Assembly: GCA_012064385.1 (NCBI GenBank)
Contig: QRDG01000398.1
Coordinates: forward strand, 62,001 to 126,000
DNA from: Puccinellia tenuiflora
Taxonomy: Eukaryota > Streptophyta > Magnoliopsida > Poales > Poaceae
DNA length: 64,000 nt
Direction of reading: 5' to 3'
The notes below the pieces were generated by a model, which had not been told where the DNA came from, ran no database searches, and saw only the letters and a list, made by a program, of their open reading frames with translations. Position 1 is the first letter of the stretch, and every line of letters begins with the position of its first letter. Of this stretch, positions 18,871 to 29,713 are shown one piece after another. The position numbers and the translations under genes are program-made.

Positions 18871-21248
18871 GAATTTCCCATTCTGTGAGTTTGCAAAAAT
18901 GCGATTGTCCTCTCATTTCTTTAACCCAAAATAACTTTTGATTCTAGAGACTTGCTCTAGTCCATAAGATCCCTTGTGATCTTTACTTTCATCTGATGTA
19001 ACTCAGATCATTATGTGCCATTAGCACTCATTATAATCTGTTTATTCTCTTAGCGCAAATCTTTCGATTTAAAATCGCTTTTCACATATTTCCTTTGGAG
19101 TCACATTGGTGTTGTAGACCCTTTATAGCCTACTATTTTGGCTCCATTGGAAATTACTTATGAGTCCCAAAATATCGCCGGGATTCACATAGTCTCTAAT
19201 CATTAAGACAAGTAGACACTTGTCAAAAACGATTGAGCGCAGCTTTTAATTTAAATGAGGTGGGATCAACCTTCATTTAAATTTCTCTGATATAGACTTT
19301 ATAGTCATCTGTTTTTCTCATATGGGGATGTTGTTGCTCTGTCATTGCCTAGAGGCAATAAATTCTGTAGTTTTCTATTGCCAAAAGGTAATAGCTGTTA
19401 CAAGGACCTAAAACACAAGATCCATGTTTACTTGTTCATCTCTTTTATGAAGCAACAAGCTCCCCCAGATAAAATCTATTCGAGCCTTAGGTATGTTCAT
19501 ACCATGCTCCCCCAGATTACTCCATTTTCTCGAAAATGGTGTATCCTTAATCCTTTTTATTTGGGTTTATTCTGTTATTCTGTCAATCTGTCTTCTTTAT
19601 GGCACTTTGAGTACCGTCCTTAGTCTCCTTCCGGAGCTATAAAATATCCAAGAATACATCTATCTCTTTACTTTAGGGGTATCATTATTGTGATCGTCGT
19701 ACTCCCCAGACGATCACAATTCATCATAGATCACTTAGATACATAATATGCATCACATTATCTGAGGTATAGGGGAGTCTATTCTGTAATACTCTCTATC
19801 TCCCCCTCGAAATGTGGCAAGAACCTTTTGCCACAATTTTGAAACTTTGATTATCTGCTTTATTCAAAATGAAGTTATCTTTTAACGTATGGGAGTACTT
19901 TTTCCTTATTCCCTTTTCAAAACTCACAAGAGTTCTTTCTCAATGATACTTTTTGCAAGTCACACTTGCATACCATTCTTAGCTTGAGGTTCATTTGTAA
20001 CTTTGTTCTCTTTTGACTCATTAAGTGTTTTATAACTATGACACATAAAATGTGCAATCGATATAAAAACACATGAGTCGTCACATCTTTCTCCTGTCAT
20101 ACAGGATAAGTCCTTTGTCAAAATTGTATCCCTCCATGTGGGTATTTTCCCAGACTTTTCCCACCACGTGGGTATTATTATCGTCTTTTCCCGTCATGCG
20201 GGTATTATCGTCTTTTCCTGACATGCGGGTAATCAAGAGACATAGATGCCATAATTGGCTCTTTAGACTGCATATTGAATCCTCAAATTCAGAAATAAAT
20301 CTGTATACTCTTTTATACACATGCTTAATCCAACGTTAGTCAAATTAAGCATTCATGTTGCTCGTTTAAAAAATTTCTTCATATAGAGTACATGAAAGAA
20401 ATTCGTTAAACAAAACTCAGAATGATTTCTTTGTTTTCTTCATGGAGAGTAACAAGACTCTCAATGATCTATTTGTATTCTTGGATTAATATCCAAGAAT
20501 TCTTTTTCTTTTGCAGTCATTCTTTAGAGAGAACATACTCTCTTACTTTATGACCTTACTTGGTCATCTTTCGGGTCACAAGTACCCATCTTTTTGCTTT
20601 CACGAATGAAAGCATGAGAATCTTTGTCTGAGAGAACATTCAATAATAATAATAAACAATAATGAGCATAAAAATAACCCTATTTTGTTCTGGTTAAAGA
20701 TATGCACATTAAAGCTTTAAAACTTTCTTTTATATTCTAAATCACCGTTGGGCAGAATTAGAATGAAACATTATCTTTCTACACTAATTCTACATCACCG
20801 TTGGGCAGAAATAGAATCAATGCATAAAACTTATAAACAATATGATGATAATATTTCTATCGCAATAAAGAACTCTGTTCAGAAAATAACATTATCATCA
20901 ACTCTATTGCAGCGGAAACAAGAAATATACATATTTCTATGGTTCAAGAGCATTTCTTGATCTTTTATCTTTTCTCTGAAAATTGATCACTTTGATGCAA
21001 AATTATCAGAGATCTAGCCCTTTGACTATAAAACTCATATAATTATAGTACTGCTATCATCAACGTTGGTCAGAAGATAACAATACCATAATTAATCTGT
21101 TAAACAAGTATTTCTCTTTTTCCTCCTCTCTAATTAAATTTTCCCGTTGGTTCCAATTTAATTAGAGGAGAGTCCTTTTATTTTACAGTAGAAACTGTAA
21201 AATATTTTCTGTATTTCACAAACATTGCACTGTTCTGGTATGTTCTCT

Positions 21249-21480
21249 AAACAAATTCATTGAATTTGAAAAGAGATCATCTTTTAGCAAAATCTTTGTC
21301 ATGAAAGACTTTTCTGTCCTTTAATTAAAATTCTCCTAGAGAATTTAATTAAAGATCTAAACATATTCACTGAATTTGAAAAGAGATCATTTTTTAGCAA
21401 AAACTTTGACTTAAAAGACTTTTCTGTCCTTTAATTAAAATTTCTCCTAGAGAATTTAATTAAAGATCTAAACAAATTCA
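21249..21480. repeat. Tandem duplication, ~110 bp unit
   Basis: Units begin at 21249, 21359 and (partial) 21470 with AAACAAATTC / AAACATATTC. They share GAATTTGAAAAGAGATCAT, ACTTTTCTGTCCTTTAATTA and GAGAATTTAATTAAAGATCT. The periods are 110 and 111 bp, with few substitutions. Confidence 0.9.
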
Positions 21481-22242
21481 TTTAGGAATCTGTATATCTT
21501 TTCTTTTGATCTCTAAACAAATTTTCTCAGTGAAAACTTTAACAGAATCATAAACATTGCAATAATCACTTTAACATGCTCCTCTTAAATTTTCATTCTC
21601 ACTTTTAGTACTTTTGACCTTTTAAATTTAAAAGGGCACATTTCTCTATTTGCAGCGGAAAAACATGAAATAACATTTCATGAGCTTTATACTTTTCAGA
21701 AAAAATTCTTTTACTTTTCTGTTTTCTAAAAAAAAAATTCGTTGGATAATTTTGAATAGAAAAAACTAGTTGAAATTCTCCAAAATTTGAACAAAAAACA
21801 AACTAAACATGTTTCTGGAAAAAGAAAAGGCTAAAAAAAAAACACAGAAAAAACTCTGTCTGAATCTGTGCGGCCCAGCCCACGGCCTTCCACTTTCGCC
21901 CATGGCCCATTTCTTTACACGCCGCGCTCGTGCGGCACGCATTGCGGCCTTGCGGCCCACAGCCGCTCTGCTTTTTGGCCCATCTGGCCCGCTAACGAGC
22001 TAGGGTTAGCTCTTGGCCATCGGATCTCGGACGGTCGTCCGCTCTCCTCGCTGGATCAAAACCGGCGAGTCGGCCACCTCCCGAGAACCCTAGATTCATT
22101 TCACACTTTCTCCATCTCCTCTTCGTCCGCTCCCGCGAGCGCTAGGGTTAGGGTTTCGCCGCGCCGCCGGCAAGCCGACGACGGCGGACAGATCTGTGGG
22201 TGACCGGTGACGTGCGCACGCACAGCCGCGGCGACGGCCTAC

Positions 22243-24613
22243 TGAAAGTGCATGGTTGCTCCCATGCATGGTTTTGGTAATTAATGACAATCTCTATGGA
22301 CTAATGTTTGCATTGAGCTATATTCATAGTTGTGTCCATTTGAGTTGCTTGATCTCCATTTGTTGGAGTCAAAGCTAAGGGAAGAAAAGTTTGTGCTGAT
22401 CAAGGCTTTGTGCGGGTTGATCAAGGCCAAGTGAAGTTATGCCGAAGAGTGGTGTCTCCCATCTTGGTGTATGGGGGAGCGTCATGTGAATCTTGAGGAG
22501 ATGAAGATCGTCTTCATCGACCTCAAATGGATTAATGCGCAAGGCAAAGGTATGATCTTGATAGGGTTTCTATTTTACCGGTCTCATGTTGTTTAGTGAG
22601 AGACCGGATTATATGATAGATTGCCGTTCTTTCAAGAGGGGCTCTCGACCGAGTATCGTGATCGTATCGTTCGTGGAGAGCTCAACCCTTTGCATCCTTG
22701 CATCCTTGATATCATCTTCATTGGTTCTTATTTGACTCTTATCGTGGTGTGGTCTTGGTGCTCGTCGTGCGTGTTATGACAAGGCTAAGATCACCGAAAA
22801 CGGTTTGCATATGCGTCTTCTTTTTGCATCTTCGGTATTGGAGATTTTGCCGGTTCATCCTTATTGGAAGGTTTCACCTTTCCAACCCTTTGCAAAATCT
22901 CCTTTGCTAGTTTGCCATTTTCAAAGGTTGCTTTTGTCGTCCTCTTTCCAACAAAATTGGTTTTCCTTCATTTGGACTTCAATTGTAAAAGAAACGGTTT
23001 TTCGGTTTGCGAAAAAGAGCTTTTTAACTCTCCCCATTTGGTTTTATAATATCATCATGGACAATGATGTTTCTATGCATGATCTTGTAGAGTTTTTCAT
23101 TGCGAGTTCAACGAGCCCAAGATCATCGAAAACGGAGTCCGGATGCAAAAGATATGCCCATTTTCATATTGCTCATTCTGCAGTTTTTCTGAGGGGCGGA
23201 AATTCCGGCCCCCGGAAGTTCCGGCCGTTGCACCGGAATATCCGGCCCATATTTTCATCTGAGTTTTTTTGGCTAAGTATTTTTGGCTTTTCTATCTGTA
23301 GGAGGTCCGGAATTTTGCCTCGGAAGTTTCCTCGGAAATTTCTGGGGGGCCGGAATTTCCGGTCTTTGGTCCGGAATATTCGTCCCAAGGAAAATTTGGC
23401 TAAGTATTTTTCGCGTTTTCTCTCGGGTGGGGGTCCGGAACTTTGCACCGGAGGTTTGCGCCGGAATTTTCCGGGGCACCGGAAATTCCGGTGTAAGCCC
23501 CGGAATATCCGGCCTCCGGCCGGAAGTTCCGGCCCCTTTAACCCGGAATTTCCGGCCTTGCGGATTTCCAACGGCTAGTTTTTGGGGGAGGCTATAAATA
23601 GCCCCCTTCTTCCCCCAAGGGCTGGTTGCTCTTTTTGCTCACTTGTTTTCCTCTCTCCTCCATTGTTGCTAACCTTGTGAGCTTGATTCCTCTCAATCCC
23701 TCCAATGATTTTTGCCCAAACTTAGGGATTCAAGAGAGGAGATCTAGATCTACCATTCCACCAATCAAAATCTCCTCTAAGTGAGGGGAACTAGTGGATC
23801 TAGATTTTGGGGTTGCTTTGTGTTCATCCCCTTTGTTCTTCCTCTCTTATTCCCCCCAAAGCATTTGTTGCTTGGTTGGAATTTGAGAGTGAAGGACTTG
23901 ATCACTTTGTGTGTTCTTGCCTCTTGCATTAGTTGCATCGGGTTGCTCTCTCCACGGTGATACGTGAAGTCGAAGGTTGAGAAGCTTGTTACTCTTGGGT
24001 GCATTGTGTTCCCAAGAGCTTGTTGCCTCTTGGGTGCATTGTGTACCCTAGACGGTTGGAGGTGCCGCGAAGACTTCAAGTTGTGAAGCTTCGGCACGAG
24101 TTTGGGAGCCCCCAATTGAGTTGTGGGTGTGTGCCCCAAGAAGAGTTGTAAAGGGCTCCAGAATCCGCCTCGAAGGATTCCGATAGTGGAAGGTGAACCA
24201 ATCCCTTGGGTGAGGTTCATCGGAGAATAGGGTGAGGCCTTTGTGGCATCTTGAGTAGGCCTTTTGTGGCGAGCTCACACCCCTTCAATGAGACGTACTC
24301 CCTTAACAAGGAGGAACTCGGGAATACATCCTCGTCTCCGCGAGTCTCGGTTATTTTTATACCCGAGCTTTACTTATGCAATTTACATTGTGATAGCCTT
24401 CGTGCTTGAAGTTCATATCTAGCTATCACCTTGTTGCTTAATTTGCTTAGCATAAGTTGTTGGTGCACATAGGTGAGCCTAGTAATTAGGTTGTTGGCTT
24501 GTTAATTTAAACACATAGTTTTATTCCGCAATTATCAAGCCCCTAAATAGAAAAGGTTTTAATCGCCTATTCACCCCCCTCTAGGCGACATCTCGGGCAT
24601 AGTTGTTCTTTCA
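22243..24613 (+). mobile_element. Solo LTR (2371 bp) with TSD CCTAC
   Basis: The sequence starts TGAAAGTGCATGG and ends GTTGTTCTTTCA. It is flanked by CCTAC at 22238-22242 and 24614-24618. It contains a TATA box (GGCTATAAATAG, about 23590-23601) and a polypyrimidine leader. I see no PBS, PPT or coding domain and no internal copy of its own ends, so this is a solo LTR rather than a short full element. It lies inside the copia element at 17306-25473 and is therefore younger than that insertion. Confidence 0.88.
23190..23570. repeat. CCGGAA/TTCCGG palindrome cluster in the solo LTR U3
   Basis: More than fifteen copies of CCGGAA or TTCCGG half-sites, many arranged as TTCCGG-N-CCGGAA or CCGGAA(N)TTCCGG palindromes, occur within 380 bp just upstream of the TATA box. 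They give an alternating CG-rich fold-back potential and a high density of CCGG sites. Confidence 0.85.
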
Positions 24614-25028
24614 CCTACCCTTTCCCCTCTTTCCCTTCTCACTCTCTCCACTCCAGTGCCGACGCGAGGATGACGACAAAGCGAGGACGGCGCCCCTGCT
24701 GCTCCCCTTGCCGGTGCGCGCAGGCTCCCGAAGGAGAACGCGCCGCCGCCAAGCAGCGTAGCGGTGGTGCCTCTTTGCCCTCGAGGGGGTGGTTCTTCGT
24801 CTCGATGCCTCGGCTTGCCGATGCGCATCGAGATCGAGAGGAACAGGCGCGGCCCGAACGGCGGCGCTCCTTTGCCGGCAAGCCCAAGGGCCTCCGGTGA
24901 GTCCTTTATCTTTGCCCTTTTGCCCTCTTTCTTCCGATCTGGCATTTAGGGTTTCGGGTGGGGAATTCTTTCTTTTGAATTTCTCTTCTACCGAAAGAAT
25001 CTAGAACTAGCACTAGCTCTGATACCAA
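24614..25028 (-). other. PBS-proximal leader of the copia element
   Basis: This is the part of the element interior between the nested solo LTR and the 5' LTR. It includes the primer-binding site at 25016-25027 and a GC-rich stretch. It is contiguous in origin with the sequence ending at 22242. Confidence 0.6.
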
Positions 25029-25473
25029 TGTAAGATCCGTTAGGATCATCTAGGTCTAAACCCTCTACGGTAGATTCTCTTTAGGGTTTCCCCTTTGCCA
25101 GTGTGAAATAACCAGAGAGAGGGAGGCCGAGAGGAGAGGGGTGAGATCGGCGTGTTTACCTTGTCCTCCATGCGGGGTCGAGCTCGAGGAGCCGGCCATG
25201 GTGGTGTGGTGGTGGCCGGAGAGGTGGGTGAGTGGAGTGAGTGGTGGTGGTGCTTCCCGCTGCTACTGCCGCAACCCTAGATCGGTAGGGGTCTTGGTGG
25301 GGTGCCTGGCGCACCGGTCAACCTCGTACTGAGTGCCGCCAGCCCCCACCTCTTTATATAGGCAGCGCAACAGGGGCCCACCAACCAGGGTTTGGTTGGG
25401 CGCCCCCGATCAGGGCGCGAGTCAAGGTTCCGTGCGAGCCGTTGGGCTCACGCTGGTGGAGATCAATCCAACA
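25029..25473 (-). repeat. 5' LTR (right copy) of the minus-strand copia element
   Basis: This 445 bp LTR reads TGTAAGATCC to ATCCAACA on the plus strand. On the minus strand a TATATAAAG box lies at about 25354-25362. The PBS abuts its inner end. Confidence 0.87.
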
Positions 25474-25914
25474 GTCCCTTCTCTCTTCCGAGTCCGACAC
25501 CCTGCATACAGGAGACAACGACGTACCTGAGGGGTTAGAATCTTCCGACGGACTGCGTCGCTCCCAGAACCTCGACGCCGGCGTCGGATAGCCCGCATCT
25601 TCCCAAAACTCTTGGACAATCTGTCCCGGCGATTTCGGAGTCCGCCGGATCACAGTGGACCACCCCTGCGAGGAGTCCCCTTGCAACACCTCGTTGGCCG
25701 CCCGCATAGCTGTACCCTCCGCCGCATCCAGGGCCAGCTCCGCCGCCGGCTCGCCGATCTCCAGATCCTCCTCCACATCTTCACCCAACGCCCAGAAACG
25801 GGAACCTGCAGCCGCCGGAGACTCCACCACATCGACATCCTCCAGTCCCGGCGATGAGAGGGCGCTCGGAGCGAGCGTGAGCCGTCGCCGGGGCATCGCG
25901 CCCATGCCTTGCAT
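25474..25914 (-). pseudogene. Truncated retroelement-type ORF, cut by the copia LTR
   Basis: An open minus-strand frame beginning near 25914 (MQGMGAMPRRRLTLAP) contains SRFWALGEDVEEDLEIG and VQEFWEDAGYPTPASRFWE. These acidic and W/F-rich motifs resemble the N-terminal part of Triticeae LINE ORF1 or gag-like proteins. The frame runs directly into the copia LTR at 25473, so the rest of the protein is cut off, and no continuation is visible left of 17306. Family assignment is tentative. Confidence 0.4.
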
Positions 25915-26084
25915 TTATCTCCAACAACCCGAGATTCCTTTTGCTACGTACAGATCGCCGATTGAAGACGAGTTAACGTCCCGGACTTCAACCCTCCGCA
26001 GCAAAACAAAATAAAAAGTCCCGGACTCGATCGAAGTCGATGTCCAACTCTAGCAGGTTCGCGCGTGTCCGACCGAAACAATAA

Positions 26085-27263
26085 GAGCATGTCTAACAGG
26101 CCCTGTATTCGCTCGCCCCGTATCGAGCGAATACAGGGCCCTGTAGATTATTTTCGCTTCGATTTCGAAGCCAAAAATTCATCTCGTCTAGCAAACCCCC
26201 TACTCCACTCCGTAAATTTAAAAACCAGAAAACGCAGGAGAAATTTTGTTCATCATAGGAGGAGGAGTTCATCATCGATCATTTATCATATACAAAATGC
26301 GCGATATTTTATACATCGCGACTTCTACCCTACCCGGGGACAACGGCGCTGGCCTCGCCGGAGCAGCGCCGGATCTAGCCTTGGCGCTCCTTGGCGATGA
26401 ACGCCGCCACGAGAGCGACGTTCTCGGCCGCCTCCGCCTTCGCCGCGGCCTCCGACAGGGCCTTGGCCTTCGCGATGGCCTCCTCCTCCTCCTCGTCGGT
26501 CCGCGCGAAGATGAATCCGGCGCCCTCGCCCTCGCCCTCGCCGGATCCGGCGCCGCCTACTCCGCTGCTGCTACCCTCGCCGTCGTCGAAGCGGAGGCGG
26601 CGGCGCTCTCCTCCGCTGCTGCTTCCGGCGCCGCCCACGATGACGACGGCCTCCTCCTGCGCACGGCGGCGGCGCTCCTCCTCCTCCTCCTCCTCGCGGA
26701 CGAAGCCTTCGTACCAGGCCTCGTCCATGTCCGGCGTCGCCGGCCGTTCGTGTTCGTACCGGCCTCCCGGCGCGAAATCCCCCAGGGAATGCGGCACCTC
26801 CGCTCCCTGGACAAGGTATCGGAGGACTCCCCTCCGCTTCGCGCCGACAGACGTGCGATGCTTCGCGCGCCATGCCGCTCGCGCTCGGAGGCGGCGCTCA
26901 GCCCGGCCTCCTCCCACGCGGCCACCTCCAAGGCCGGAACGGCGGCTCGAGGAAGCCATGGTGATGGCGGATGCGGGGGTGGGCTTGCGGAAGTGGCGGC
27001 GGTGGTGGATGCGGAGGAATTTCTCGTCGGAGTGAGTGGCGGCGCGCGGCGGAGCTAGGGTTGCGAGTGGGGGGTTGGACCCCCACTCGCAGCCTTGCCC
27101 TGTATTTGTAGGGGGCGGGGGGGCGATTTGACGGGCCCCGTATTCGGCCGATACGGGCCATGCCTAATACGGGGCCTGCTAGACGGCCCGTTTTGACCGC
27201 ACCCCGTATCCCGCCGGAAAAATACGGGGTGCCGGCGATTTAGGGGGTCTGTTAGACTTGCTC
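26085..27263 (-). mobile_element. PIF/Harbinger-like element carrying an ORF, TSD TAA
   Basis: The terminal inverted repeats GAGCATGTCTAACAGGCCC and (reverse complement) GAGCAAGTCTAACAGACCC match at 17 of 19 bases. They are flanked by TAA at 26082-26084 and 27264-27266. The 3 bp TWA target site and the TIR type indicate PIF/Harbinger. It is too small to encode the transposase and holds one GC-rich ORF, so it is non-autonomous. Confidence 0.85.
26375..26959 (-). CDS. Hypothetical 194-codon ORF inside the Harbinger-like element
   Basis: The minus-strand frame begins MASSSRRSGLGGGRVGG and ends at a stop at 26375. It has a basic N-terminal third (WRAKHRTSVGAKRRG), a central segment with ATPDMDEAWYEGFVREEEEE, an acidic Glu-rich coiled-coil-prone stretch, and an Ala/Glu-rich C-terminus (KALSEAAAKAEAAEN). 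No DDE transposase motif or Myb/SANT tryptophan pattern is apparent. The protein could be the element's accessory ORF or captured host sequence. The high GC content makes long frames likely by chance, so coding status is uncertain. Confidence 0.4.
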   Translation of the reverse strand: MASSSRRSGLGGGRVGGGRAERRLRARAAWRAKHRTSVGAKRRGVLRYLVQGAEVPHSLGDFAPGGRYEHERPATPDMDEAWYEGFVREEEEEEERRRRAQEEAVVIVGGAGSSSGGERRRLRFDDGEGSSSGVGGAGSGEGEGEGAGFIFARTDEEEEEAIAKAKALSEAAAKAEAAENVALVAAFIAKERQG

Positions 27264-27266
27264 TAA

Positions 27267-27611
27267 GGAGAATCAAACAACTACGGGACCCAACCCATAC
27301 TTACATATACGAACGTGCTACAGTGCTCATGTGTATACGCGCGGCACAAGTCCCATATACATTTTTCTCAAAGAATATAAATCCCGTACACATGTGTCTT
27401 TTTCATCGGTCACTTTCTGTTGAGACAATCAAGAATGGCAATCTATCCAGCTGACTAGTCTGAACCTTTTTTATACAAATGGAGTTACACATTAAAGCTT
27501 AAAAATCGGATAAGGAATATAAATTTGTTTTACAGTTCAAACTTTTGTGTATTTATTGACACGTGCTAGTATATATGGACTTTGGTATATGTAGAACGTT
27601 ATATATTTATA
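27267..27611. other. Intergenic spacer
   Basis: This short AT-rich spacer has no gene or repeat I can support. Confidence 0.35.
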
Positions 27612-28311
27612 GCGTGTTTGGCAACACTAAGGCAGGGGACTGGGAGTTTAGACGTGGGAGTTATCTGGGGGATTAGTCAGGGTAAATAGATATTTATTCC
27701 CATTCCCTTGTTTGGTCCGTGGTGAGAATTAGGGGTGGGACTTCCTTTGGCTGCTGGTTCGTGCGATGTACGTATGGCCTAAGTAAGTTGACGTAGAGCT
27801 GTACGTACACTTCATCATCTCAAGTTTTAAACTAGTCTCTTGATTGAGATCAACACACTGACTTCAACTGTCAAACAACAGATGGACGTAGCAAGTCTCA
27901 GTTAGCAAAGAAGATGAAAGAAAAACGAAATTGTGCCACACTCGTACAGGGCATGGATAAACTAATGCAAAAAAAAAACACATAAGGAGTATTATACAGT
28001 GGGTCTACGGCCGAAGAGCTCCTGCAGTCTTGCTCGCTCAGTTGAAAAGGCCTACGCATGAACAACCATGAATTGATGGAGATTTTTTTTGGCTCCCTTC
28101 GATCACGGAACATGCACAACAGACATGAGGATTTGTTTTTTCTGTCAACTCCCCAATCGGTGCAGGGTAGAGATACAGGGGAGTTGGCCTGCTCAATTCC
28201 CTTGCTCCTTCCGTGCACAACTCCCATTCTCTCCAACCATACAAGGGATATTAACTCCCACACTCCTCCAACTCCCATTCCCTAATAGCAATTCCACCCA
28301 ACCAAACACGC
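27612..28311. mobile_element. Possible TIR element with GCGTGTTTGG ends
   Basis: GCGTGTTTGG at 27612-27621 and its reverse complement CCAAACACGC at 28302-28311 bracket 700 bp. Inside both ends lies sequence with repeated GGGAGTT words in mirrored orientation. No TSD was found, so the call is provisional. Confidence 0.4.
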
Positions 28312-28702
28312 AAGGTAGATCTCACATGCACATGCATGCGTTAGAACACAAAAACTGATGGCATACTAAATTATTCCTATTTTTAAAATTTAAAATATTT
28401 TGTAGCTCAACCCGTTGGTATATCTGATCAAAATCCAGCGCGACGAAGCCTTCAAAACTAGATCTAAAGTTGTTATGTTTCGACGAATTTTGTTCCATGC
28501 AACACACACACAAATGGATCTTTCTAAGAATCTTGAGTCCGCAATTTTTTTGCTATACAATATACTTCAAAGATATTCATAGCAACAATAATAATGGCAT
28601 TCCTAAACAACCCACATATGAAGTACCGCTAAGGACTACAATCCTTTGATCTCAGTCTATGTAAACCTTGCACATATAAAAACATTTTGAATCAAACATG
28701 AG
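28312..28702. other. Intergenic spacer downstream of the DUF295 pseudogene
   Basis: AT-rich, without coding frames or recognisable repeats. Confidence 0.35.
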
Positions 28703-29713
28703 CTAGAAGTTGGGAGGGAAGCACCACATTGGAAAATCTCTGACACTCGGAAGGTAGTATCCTACAGAGGAGATAAGCTCCTTTTCATTGGATTTTGGGT
28801 CTTTCCAGCAGTAGATATGGTCACCATTTTCCGATCTTGTCAAATACGCTCCCATGGTGAAATGTTGGTACCCTTTGGTGGCCATAGGGTGATGGTTCGA
28901 GTTGTAGATGTGGTTTTTCTCTACAAGACCATGCCCGCCTATTTGCACATGTATCACCCGGGAGGAGCATGTTTGCCCCCAAAACAAGGTGAAATCGCCC
29001 AATGTACGCACCTCCTTCCACTTATAGTCGTGTGCATCTTCGGCTTTTACAACAAGTTCAAACACCTTGAAGAAAGGCGTGTGGTTTTGCACCCACCGGG
29101 CCATCACCGCCATCGCCAGCTTACCACGCAACTCAAAGAGGTAGATGAACCAGCTTTCCATCATAGGATCGTCCTGACATTGGACATCCAATGGGCTGGC
29201 GGCGGTAACTACTAGCGCCCCATATTCGCTCACGCCAATGTTAAACTTGAATAATTTCTCGCTAGGTCATCGAATTAGACCGTTGAGCTCCCCACGATGG
29301 AATAAAATGTCCCCAAACTCCTAGTAGTTACATCTTTCGATCCTCCACTCTCTGTCCGGACAGCCAACCCTACACAACCCTATGTCGCCGTCGGCGGTCA
29401 TGGCGGCGAGGACGCAGCCGCTCGAGGTGGCAATCTCAGAAAAAAATATTTTCCTGATGAAATGTCCTTCTTTCCATGCCATGCTCCTCTGCTTCCTGGA
29501 GAGTGGCACCTCGACACCGGAGAAGAGATTGACGATGGAAAATGTGTACGGTAATTTCACAGTCGCCCCGATCCATCCGCCGTCGTAGGATCCGCAGAAC
29601 CGCATACCGCTACCATGCAGTTTGCTCGGTATCGAAACATTAAGAACCGTGCCCTCCTGAGGGCAGTAGAGGTGCTTGTTTGTGTAGCCCCAGACGTGTA
29701 CTGCGAGGACCAT
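28703..29713 (-). pseudogene. DUF295 (KIB-type beta-propeller) gene remnant, two nonsense codons
   Basis: The minus-strand frame encodes a protein of the plant DUF295 group, which usually combines an N-terminal F-box with a propeller-like domain. Typical motifs are MRFCGSYDGGWIGA, SIVNLFSGVEVPLSRKQRS, FSEIATSSGCVLAAMTADGD and, towards the C-terminus, FKVFELVVKAEDAHDYKWKE and SVGYYLPSVRDFPMWCFPPN. The same frame continues throughout but is interrupted by TAG at 29321-29323 and TGA at 29267-29269. An in-frame TGA also lies just upstream of the first ATG (29713), and no F-box is visible, so the N-terminus is missing as well. It is a decayed member of a large, rapidly expanding grass family. Confidence 0.8.

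Larger units (their letters stand above)
17744..22237 (-). other. Decayed interior of the copia element, distal part
   Basis: Apart from the RT fragment, this AT-rich stretch has no long open frame. It includes four imperfect copies of a ~27-32 bp unit around TTTTCCCGTCATGCGGGTA at about 20130-20235, repeated CACCGTTGGGCAGAA motifs at about 20744 and 20796, and a 110 bp tandem duplication at 21249-21480. The segment near 21870-22237 is GC-rich and is leader or gag-proximal sequence. Confidence 0.6.
17306..25473 (-). mobile_element. Old Ty1-copia element (minus strand) with a nested solo LTR
   Basis: Two LTRs (17306-17743 and 25029-25473) bracket an 7.3 kb interior. Read on the minus strand, the right LTR is the 5' LTR and is followed by a primer-binding site TGGTATCAGAGC (initiator Met-tRNA type; plus strand 25016-25027). 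The left LTR is preceded by a purine tract AAGGGGGAGAA (17744-17754), a typical PPT. Reverse-transcriptase traces remain, including YVDDILLASGDVNLL at about 18810-18870, but frames are badly broken. The interior is interrupted by a 2371 bp solo LTR. The 5 bp flanks (TTTTC and GTCCC) do not match, so the original TSD is lost or the two LTRs come from different copies. Confidence 0.85.

Noticed and set aside
22805..23578. 257-codon frame in the 2.37 kb solo LTR
   Set aside because: It lies wholly within an LTR and its apparent Arg/Phe/Pro repeats come from the CCGGAA/TTCCGG words.
25016..25028. TGGTATCAGAGC as part of a tRNA gene
   Set aside because: It is the primer-binding site of the copia element, immediately inside the LTR; no cloverleaf surrounds it.
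26246..27058. Plus-strand long frames in the Harbinger-like element
   Set aside because: They overlap the minus-strand ORF and reflect GC-rich composition; their peptides are low-complexity.
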